Shown in pieces: positions 12,972 through 18,809 of a stretch of 18,809 bases of DNA (its first letter is position 1; each line of letters starts with the position of its first letter). The stretch is from Candidatus Thorarchaeota archaeon (GTDB lineage Archaea; Asgardarchaeota; Thorarchaeia; Thorarchaeales; Thorarchaeaceae), in assembly GCA_029856425.1 (NCBI GenBank), contig JAHQWZ010000007.1:1-18809 (forward strand). The letters run 5' to 3'. The position numbers were made by a program, and so were the translations under genes. The notes below the pieces were generated by a model that saw only the letters and a list, made by a program, of their open reading frames with translations, had not been told where the DNA came from and did no database searches.

Positions 12972-14111
12972 TTGGCTCGAGTAAAGAGTGACTGCCTTTT
13001 GAAGACAGAGACCATTCAAGCAATGGCCGGAGCGGCTATGCTCTCAGCATTCACCTATATCCCAATACTGGCTAGGGAACACTTGAGTGCAGATGAACTC
13101 TTCATCACCTTGTTGGTAGGAGCCTACGCTACTGCATCCTTCATAGCCAGCTATATCTTCGGACGGGCTGGTGACATCTATGGACGACGAATTGTGGTCC
13201 GAATAGGCCTTCTGGCTGCGACCACTAGTTTCGGACTTCTTATGTTTGTGCGAAGTCTTGATGTTCTCCTTGTTGTTAGGATACTCGGTGGTTTCTCGGT
13301 AGGCATGTATCCTGGAGCACTTGCAGCTTACGCCTTTGAGTCAGATATGAAGATGGGGAGATTTGCATCCTTTGGTGCAGCTGGATGGGGAATTGGAACG
13401 CTGCTCGCAGGATTTGCTGCGGGGTACAATATCTACTTCGCATTTCTCATGTCAACGCTGTTCCTGATGGCAGCATTTGCTAGCGCAATGACCCTGCCCA
13501 AAACTGAGAGAGAAAGGATTCATGTGCCTCTCTTCCCAATTGAAACACTGAAACGAAACTGGTCAGTATACACCGCGGTGCTTATTCGCCATAGCACGGC
13601 GTCCGCTATCTGGACCTTATGGCCTCTCTTCTTAACAGATCTTGGTGGAGATCCTTTCATAATTGGCATTGTCCAAATGTCTAACGCAATCCCTCAGGTG
13701 ATTGTGATGATCGCCATAACAGATAGGTTCGACTGCAGGTTCTTGATATCGATAGGAATGATAAGTTCTGCAATAACCTTCTTTTGGTTCACCCTCGCCA
13801 CAAACATTCTAGAGATTATCCCAACACAATTTCTCTTGGGCTTCTCATGGGCATGTCTCTATGTTGGATCATTAAAGTATGTGACAGAACGAAATGAGGA
13901 CAGATCGACTGCGTCAGGACTGCTCAGTTCTATCCTGTCACTCTCAATGGTTCTTGGTCCGATAATGGCGGCGGTGATTTACTCAATCTGGCCTGCTTAC
14001 ATTCCAATCATGTACAATGCGGTTTTGTTCTCGTTGATTGGCTATGTGATATTCGTAGTTGCCAGCAGACGCGAGGTAGCAAATGAACGTACAACTGAGA
14101 ACTTGATGTAG
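12972..14111 (+). CDS. MFS transporter
   Basis: 379 residues with about 11-12 membrane helices. The loop after helix 2 carries the MFS motif A variant GRAGDIYGRR (64-73), the gate region of the superfamily. A cytoplasmic loop (about 175-190, PKTERERIHV) divides the two six-helix halves. Conserved ion-coupling or substrate residues are not clear enough to say what it moves or in which direction. TTG 12972 is the only usual start upstream of helix 1 and has no good ribosome-binding site; TTG 12999 is an alternative, and ATG 13023 would cut close to helix 1. A strong hairpin follows the gene. It is divergent from the NfeD-like gene. Confidence 0.85.
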   Translation: MARVKSDCLLKTETIQAMAGAAMLSAFTYIPILAREHLSADELFITLLVGAYATASFIASYIFGRAGDIYGRRIVVRIGLLAATTSFGLLMFVRSLDVLLVVRILGGFSVGMYPGALAAYAFESDMKMGRFASFGAAGWGIGTLLAGFAAGYNIYFAFLMSTLFLMAAFASAMTLPKTERERIHVPLFPIETLKRNWSVYTAVLIRHSTASAIWTLWPLFLTDLGGDPFIIGIVQMSNAIPQVIVMIAITDRFDCRFLISIGMISSAITFFWFTLATNILEIIPTQFLLGFSWACLYVGSLKYVTERNEDRSTASGLLSSILSLSMVLGPIMAAVIYSIWPAYIPIMYNAVLFSLIGYVIFVVASRREVANERTTENLM

Positions 14112-14120
14112 ATAAAGTAG

Positions 14121-14148
14121 AGAGGGGGGATTACCCCCTCTTGTGTTT
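14121..14148. terminator. strong bidirectional hairpin between two MFS genes
   Basis: AGAGGGGG (14121-14128) and CCCCCTCT (14134-14141) form a perfect 8-bp stem with a 5-nt loop. It is followed by TGTGTTT on the plus strand and CTACTTTATC on the minus strand, and lies in the 39-nt gap between two convergent stop codons. Confidence 0.65.
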
Positions 14149-14150
14149 CA

Positions 14151-15512
14151 TTATGCGGCCAGTGCCGATACTTCTTCGTCTCCAACTTCGCCAGTCTTAA
14201 TGGCGAGTGTCAGAAGAAGTGCAATTATGAGAAAGCCAATCGAAACAGGGAACAGCAGTGCAACTGAAGTGAGGTCGAATATCATCCCAGTGATGAGTGG
14301 TCCGAAGATTGCAGCACTCATGCTGAATGCATAGTACATCCCAGTGCCAGCACCAAGGCGAGACTTTCCTACAAGCTCCCAGACAATGACGATAGAATTC
14401 ACATTAATCATTGCCCAGAAGAATCCACCAATCCCTAGAAGACCAAACAGTGTCCAGTAGTCTGTTATGAAAATAGCTATGCCCAGTATTGCAATAAGTC
14501 CAACAAGTCCAGTCAAGATTGTGTTTCTTCTCCCTAGACGACCAGCCATGAAACCAGCTGGGACAGCAAATATCACAAAGGTGAGTGAGAAAGCCGTCAT
14601 GAGAAATGTAGCCGCATTGGTTTCAAATGAAAGGATTAGGTTCCCATATGTTGTGAACCAGGTTTCGAGTGCGTTGAATCCGAAGAACCAGAACATAATC
14701 GCACCCAAAATTGCCAATGCGGATTTGTCCGCCAAAGATGTCACCTGTCGGAAAGCTTCAACTATGCCGATCTCTTTTGGCTTCTCGAAGTCTACAGGTG
14801 GCACTTCTGGCTCCTTCACGACCAAGAACAATATTATCACAGCAACAAGCATGATGACTGAAGTCGTCATGAAGGCAAGTACGGGACCAGCCTGCGCGGC
14901 CGACACACCTAATATTGCTCCAATGTTTGCATCACTGATGCCATACAACCACGGAGACACTCCAAAGGCATAGATTGCCCCAATCCCACCCATGAGGTTG
15001 ATGACACCGTTAGCCTTGGAGCGGTGTTCTGATGAAACAACATCTGGCATCAGTGCAACCACAGGACCACGATACAGTGCCATTGCCACATTGAAGATCG
15101 TAATCATAGCCAGCATGAACCAGAAGCCAAATAGCGCCCAACCATATGCGATAAGCGTAAAGAATAGGGCGGCTATTGGAGTCCCGATCATGATGTAGGG
15201 CATTCGTCTGCCCCACTTTGTACGGGTCCTGTCCGATCTTGCTGAAATGTATGGCTGCATGATCAATGCAAAGACGTTATCGAGAACCATAATTGCTCCG
15301 ACAATCGTACTGACAATTGCTCCATATCCCATATCGATAATGAATGGACGAAGGAAATCAATCGGAAGATAGCTGTTGTATACACTCCAACTGACTCCTG
15401 TTGTAAAGAATCCCAGGCCTATTACAAAGACATAGAGCCATCTCATTGGAGCAGGCTCAGATTTAGGAACCACAGGTTCTTCATATGTTCGAACATCTTC
15501 ATCCTCTGACAA
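14151..15512 (-). CDS. MFS transporter of the GPH/SLC45 (sugar) type
   Basis: 453 residues with about 12 membrane helices after an acidic cytoplasmic N terminus (SEDEDVRTYEEP). SDRTRTKWGRRMPYIMIG (93-110) after helix 2 matches the glycoside-pentoside-hexuronide and SLC45-like signature, and IMQPYIS precedes it as in that family. A hydrophilic central loop (about 235-260) separates the halves. Family members usually take up sugars with H+ or Na+; the substrate here is inferred only from family. The start is TTG 15512 with GGAGAGAG upstream; a GCTTAAATC box about 26 nt before it might serve as TATA element. It is unrelated in motif details to the neighbouring MFS gene, so not a recent duplicate. 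Confidence 0.88.
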   Translation of the reverse strand: MSEDEDVRTYEEPVVPKSEPAPMRWLYVFVIGLGFFTTGVSWSVYNSYLPIDFLRPFIIDMGYGAIVSTIVGAIMVLDNVFALIMQPYISARSDRTRTKWGRRMPYIMIGTPIAALFFTLIAYGWALFGFWFMLAMITIFNVAMALYRGPVVALMPDVVSSEHRSKANGVINLMGGIGAIYAFGVSPWLYGISDANIGAILGVSAAQAGPVLAFMTTSVIMLVAVIILFLVVKEPEVPPVDFEKPKEIGIVEAFRQVTSLADKSALAILGAIMFWFFGFNALETWFTTYGNLILSFETNAATFLMTAFSLTFVIFAVPAGFMAGRLGRRNTILTGLVGLIAILGIAIFITDYWTLFGLLGIGGFFWAMINVNSIVIVWELVGKSRLGAGTGMYYAFSMSAAIFGPLITGMIFDLTSVALLFPVSIGFLIIALLLTLAIKTGEVGDEEVSALAA

Positions 15513-15716
15513 AAGACTCTCTCTCCTTCAAGATGATTTAAGCACCAGACACTTTGAGAACCAGTATTAGAAGTATACGGAGGATTGAATTCTAGTCAGA
15601 TTAATGAGTTCCTTCTGCTTTCATACGGGAAGCTAGATTAATGTTGAACGATTACTCTAGTGGAACAACAGCTTGATAACAAGTAAGCAAGGAAGACACC
15701 AAATGGAGGAGCTTTG
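15513..15716. other. divergent intergenic region with short direct repeat
   Basis: About 200 nt between the sugar-type MFS gene (-) and the second GNAT gene (+). AGATTAATG occurs twice in direct orientation (15598-15606 and 15635-15643). GGAGGA at 15705-15710 is the ribosome-binding site of the GNAT gene. No coding frame is convincing. Confidence 0.3.
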
Positions 15717-16553
15717 TTGGAAATCAGAGAGATGCAGTCGACTGACATCGACTTCGCCCTTAGTCTCACCGAGGATGAGGGTTGGTCGAGTATAAGGCGT
15801 GACTTTGAAGAGCTTCTTCTTTTTGATCAGCATGGATGCTTCATAGCAGAAGAAGATGGTATCTCAATTGGCATGGCCTGTGCGCTATCCTATGGACCAT
15901 TTGGCACACTTGGGAATCTGATACTTGTTCGAGAGTATCGAGGAAGGCGCTATGGAACCAGACTCATGGAGCATGGATTAGAATACCTCAAGAGAAAGGG
16001 CGTCAAATTCACAATGCTAGATGCTGTGCCAAAGGCCGTCCCACTCTATGAGAGATTGGGATTCAAGAAGGTATGTCGCTCCCTTAGACTTCGGGGTCGT
16101 GTCGAACCTGTTGTTTCAGCAAAGGTTAGAACGTTAGAAGACAAAGACATGCTCCGGATTCTCTCAATCGATCGTGAACAGTTTGGTGCAAATAGGTTCC
16201 TATTCCTTGGAAGCGCTCTCTCGTCAAATCCAGATTTGGGCCGATTACTCGAAGTCGATGGTCGAATTGCAGGATTTATGTTGGGAAGCAGACGTCATGG
16301 CTTTGTCCGCTTGGCACCATGGATAATGTGTAGTCATTTTGAATTAGCCAAGTCACTTCTGAAGGACTTCGCGGTTCGCGTGGGTGGAAAAGAGATCAGA
16401 GCGGGCGTTCTTGAAACTAGTAGAAAAGCTGTGGCAGTCTTCAAGGATTCTGGGCTTTACCAAGAGAGCGTTTCATGGAGAATGGTCCATGGAAGAGAGA
16501 GAATGGAATTCTCTGACGGCATATTCGCAATTGGGTCTCCTATGCGAGGCTAG
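15717..16553 (+). CDS. GNAT N-acetyltransferase, tandem-domain type (second copy)
   Basis: 278 residues. The N-terminal GNAT domain (about 1-130) shows strand LGNLILVREYRGRRYGTRLM with an acetyl-CoA loop of the R-G-x-x-x-G type, and the closing motif VPLYERLGFKKV. The C-terminal half (135-265) has VRTLEDKDMLRILSIDREQFGANR and GRIAGFMLGSRR, which fit the second GNAT-like domain found in two-domain acetyltransferases. Substrate unknown. TTG 15717 is chosen over TTG 15714 because GGAGGA lies 6 nt before it. The 3' end overlaps the convergent ABC permease gene by 14 nt, leaving no room for a terminator. It shares the two-domain layout with the protein at 932-1753 but not obvious close sequence. 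Confidence 0.87.
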   Translation: MEIREMQSTDIDFALSLTEDEGWSSIRRDFEELLLFDQHGCFIAEEDGISIGMACALSYGPFGTLGNLILVREYRGRRYGTRLMEHGLEYLKRKGVKFTMLDAVPKAVPLYERLGFKKVCRSLRLRGRVEPVVSAKVRTLEDKDMLRILSIDREQFGANRFLFLGSALSSNPDLGRLLEVDGRIAGFMLGSRRHGFVRLAPWIMCSHFELAKSLLKDFAVRVGGKEIRAGVLETSRKAVAVFKDSGLYQESVSWRMVHGRERMEFSDGIFAIGSPMRG

Positions 16554-17724
16554 TGTTTCGTCCACGCTTCTGACGAAGTTTGTCGATTCTCATCCCGATG
16601 TCAACTCTTGATGCCTTATCAGCAAGTATTGGTGATATCACGAGAAACACAACAGCGAATGACCAGATTACCAACATGTCGATTAAGAGGTAAGTATAGG
16701 TCCCTTGAACAAACATCTCAATCATTGTACGGTAGACATTGGAGAATGGGATATACTCGTTGAACGCTCCGAATCCCATTCCTACAATTGAAAGGGGAGC
16801 TACGCCACCACCTACTAGCCAATAAAATAGAGCACCTAATGCAGATAGAGGCACAATATAGACAGAGTTTCTTGTAATGGCTCCTATGATGACACCTAGT
16901 CCTGCCGAGTAGAGAGATAGGGGCAAAGCAAATGCAAAGAATACTGGTAGATTTCCTTGTGGCCAGAGCCCATAGAGACCCCACCCCATGAGAAGCACTG
17001 CTGGAACAGAGATAAAGCTCAGAATGACGCCACTAAGCATCTTCCCTATGTATATGGCGTGGATCGATTGATTGGACATCAGTAGCTCGTCTAAGGTTTC
17101 TTGCTCGAATTCGTAACTTATTGCTGACCCTGACAAGAACAGTCCCCCAAAGACAACTCCATAGAGTATGATTGTCCAAGCCATATATGCGAGCCTGGGC
17201 GGAGTAAAGTCATTGAGTAGTTCGATTTCAAAATCGGAAACTACGGCATCTGGCAAGTAAATCTGATAAAATAGGTCGAGCTTACGAATTACTGGCATTC
17301 GTAGATTCTTTGTCATGTCTTCGTGTGCATTATTCACTCGAATGTGAATGCTAGTGGAAGCATTGTTTGTGATGGCTTGCTCAAATCCTTCAGGAATTGT
17401 CATAACAATGAGAATCTCACCATTCTCAAACAGATTGTCAGCTTCTTCTGCATTCATCTCAATAAGTCGGAGGTTTGGTGGAATTGGGTCACGCTCTTCA
17501 AGTATCTGTATCAACCCATTCGTATAGACGCCAGGATTTTGCTCCTCAATGACCAGAGCAGTGTCGACTCCGGGGCCCGCATAAACTCCACCCATAAGGA
17601 GCACAAAAGCAGAGTAATAGAGAAGAGGGAAAATGACAATAAAGCCAAGTCTTCTCTTGTTACGAAGCCACACTTTCAATTCCTTTACGAAACCAGCTCG
17701 AAAGACTCTGATGAACCCGCTCAT
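16540..17724 (-). CDS. ABC-2 type transporter permease
   Basis: 394 residues. The basic N terminus (ELKVWLRNKRR) precedes helix 1 (about 27-47), followed by a large extracellular domain (about 50-175) and five further helices (roughly 182-205, 225-250, 257-283, 288-312, 342-365). The ISYEFEQETLDELLMS segment after helix 2 is the usual ABC-2 coupling region facing the ATPase. This layout belongs to export-type ABC-2 permeases such as the Na+/drug-efflux and DrrB-like groups; the cargo cannot be told. ATG 17724 overlaps the TGA of the upstream permease gene by 4 nt (ATGA), which implies translational coupling. The ATPase is expected beyond the right edge of the window. Confidence 0.88.
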   Translation of the reverse strand: MSGFIRVFRAGFVKELKVWLRNKRRLGFIVIFPLLYYSAFVLLMGGVYAGPGVDTALVIEEQNPGVYTNGLIQILEERDPIPPNLRLIEMNAEEADNLFENGEILIVMTIPEGFEQAITNNASTSIHIRVNNAHEDMTKNLRMPVIRKLDLFYQIYLPDAVVSDFEIELLNDFTPPRLAYMAWTIILYGVVFGGLFLSGSAISYEFEQETLDELLMSNQSIHAIYIGKMLSGVILSFISVPAVLLMGWGLYGLWPQGNLPVFFAFALPLSLYSAGLGVIIGAITRNSVYIVPLSALGALFYWLVGGGVAPLSIVGMGFGAFNEYIPFSNVYRTMIEMFVQGTYTYLLIDMLVIWSFAVVFLVISPILADKASRVDIGMRIDKLRQKRGRNTSLA

Positions 17725-18809
17725 GCATGCTCAACCTCCCGTTTCAACAGTTGTGCAGTTAGCAACGACAGCAGAATCCAGACTGCCAGAAGAGAAACAG
17801 CTCCAGGGAGTAGACCTAGCATCGTGTCTTGGAAAAAGACTCGAGTCCACATAGCAATGGAGTGAGTTGTTGGCAGCAGCAATACGATTGCCCTCATCTC
17901 TGTTGGCATAAGCCCAATCGGAGCAAGACCACCTCCCGCTAGAAATCCAACTACAGCAAACAAGACCGAAAAGAGAATGGCCTGCTCTCTCTGTTTTGTC
18001 CTTATGCCTATGAGTTCTCCTATCGGAACCAACGCTAGAATGGTGAGAAGCAAGATTAGTCCAAGTACAGCTATATTTCCAGCAGGTAGAGTTTCGGTTC
18101 CCAACAAGAGTACAGGGATTGTGATAGCCAATATGACTAGTGAACGAGGGATGGCTGCAACGGTGTGACCGATGACAATAGCCAGCCTGCTTGCTGGAGA
18201 ATTCATCGTGTCATAGATGGCCTGTGTTTCGAAATCGGCTGCAGTTGCCATTGCTTGACCGGCAACTGAACAGACAATCATTGATAGGATGATTCCTACT
18301 GCATACATGTACGAAACGTTTGAGGGGGTTTCCTGCAAGTTCAGTGTTTCCTCAAGGGCAATTCTTGCATCCGACTGATTGAAGTCTGGGTAAAGGGCCC
18401 TCTGATTGTGGAGAAGAACTCCCGCCTCTATCCTATGCACATAGTTCTTGACGACATCGTCATTTAGATTCGCAATGTAAATCGTTATCGTGGCTTTCAA
18501 ACCTGTTGTTACATTTGCGCCAAAGCCTTCAGGAATTAAAATGTAGGCTATCAGGTCCCCACTTTGAAACAGCCCAGACGCGGATTCGGAGTCATATCTT
18601 GTCATCTTGAACCATGTGAAGTTTGTGGTGGAAACCATATTCTCCAGAATGTCAGCCATTTCATCAGCTTGAGATGATTGGTCTTCCACCACTAGACCAC
18701 AGACGAAGGACTCTCCACCACCAACTTGCGCCCACATTATTGTATATACCAATGCTAGCACAAAGGGTACAATCAGACTTGGTGCAATGAAACGAGGGTC
18801 ACGCTTTGC
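17721..18809 (-). CDS. ABC-2 type transporter permease, N terminus outside the window
   Basis: At least 362 residues; the frame stays open to the edge. The visible N-terminal part, KRDPRFIAPSLIVPFVLALV, is the first membrane helix of an ABC-2 permease, so an internal GTG at 18761 is not the real start. A large extracellular domain follows (roughly 30-160 of the visible part), then about five helices, with ADFETQAIYDTMNSPASRLA as the cytoplasmic coupling segment. It shares the architecture of the downstream permease but low identity, which fits a heterodimer of two permeases served by one ATPase. Transcription must begin outside the window. Confidence 0.87.
   Translation of the reverse strand, partial: AKRDPRFIAPSLIVPFVLALVYTIMWAQVGGGESFVCGLVVEDQSSQADEMADILENMVSTTNFTWFKMTRYDSESASGLFQSGDLIAYILIPEGFGANVTTGLKATITIYIANLNDDVVKNYVHRIEAGVLLHNQRALYPDFNQSDARIALEETLNLQETPSNVSYMYAVGIILSMIVCSVAGQAMATAADFETQAIYDTMNSPASRLAIVIGHTVAAIPRSLVILAITIPVLLLGTETLPAGNIAVLGLILLLTILALVPIGELIGIRTKQREQAILFSVLFAVVGFLAGGGLAPIGLMPTEMRAIVLLLPTTHSIAMWTRVFFQDTMLGLLPGAVSLLAVWILLSLLTAQLLKREVEHA

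Noticed and set aside
14467..14973. 168-codon plus-strand frame opposite the sugar-type MFS gene
   Set aside because: Low-complexity Ser/Ala/Pro/Thr composition typical of the antisense of a membrane-protein gene; the MFS frame has clear family motifs.
17323..17865. 180-codon plus-strand frame opposite the ABC permeases
   Set aside because: Runs antisense over the junction of two well supported permease genes and has no recognisable domain.
1..18809. Mobile element, prophage, CRISPR array or defence island
   Set aside because: No transposase, integrase, regularly spaced repeats, toxin-antitoxin pair or restriction gene was found; the gene content is metabolic, transport and surface-related.

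Overview
The window looks like an ordinary chromosomal stretch of an archaeon. The evidence is archaeal-type TATA (box A) elements, two of them about 26 nt before a start codon as in leaderless transcripts, together with strong GGAGGTG-like ribosome-binding sites, frequent TTG/GTG starts, a COG4741-type Holliday-junction-resolvase-related endonuclease, a short NfeD and M24 and M42 peptidases. The 24-residue leucine-rich repeats with an IDLSxL..C pattern, moderate GC and single-pass surface proteins made me think of the Asgard group, perhaps Thorarchaeota. That is recognition from memory, not a test, and no rRNA, tRNA or ribosomal marker is present to settle it.

Layout. (1) 1-255: the tail of a plus-strand unit with a possible 37-residue ORF and a clear hairpin terminator. 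(2) 256-2791, minus strand: four genes with 48-66 nt gaps that could be one transcript, reading 4-TM membrane protein, MsrA, tandem GNAT acetyltransferase, LRR protein. (3) 2900-4054, plus: type I phosphodiesterase/nucleotide pyrophosphatase-like enzyme, divergent from block 2 and sharing its promoter region. (4) 4210-5103, minus: eight-repeat TPR protein. (5) 5221-5854: a 57-residue protein with a structured leader whose ribosome-binding site lies in a hairpin, then about 300 nt without a convincing gene but with two more hairpins. (6) 5855-7555: flavodoxin (+) converging on an M24 peptidase (-). (7) 7644-8056: a perfect 10+4+10 palindrome in front of a cysteine-rich thioredoxin-fold protein. 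(8) 8086-9024, minus: membrane-anchored endonuclease followed by a dual-specificity-like phosphatase. (9) 9222-11320, plus: two cell-surface proteins, a small anchored beta-sandwich protein and a sialidase-fold protein with five Asp boxes and a C-terminal anchor. (10) 11420-12853: M42 aminopeptidase (+) converging on NfeD (-). (11) 12972-15512: two convergent MFS transporters separated by a strong hairpin. (12) 15717-16553: a second tandem GNAT (+). (13) 16540-18809, minus: two ABC-2 permease genes overlapping by 4 nt; the first runs off the window.

By function the window mixes redox and protein-repair genes (MsrA, flavodoxin, Cys-rich thioredoxin fold), peptide turnover (M24, M42), membrane transport and surface proteins. 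I see no transposase, integrase, CRISPR array, phage gene or recognisable defence island. The least explained items are the leader and small protein at 5285-5554, the palindrome and 11-cysteine protein at 7644-8056, and the repeated CTTTGC sites at 12880-12946.
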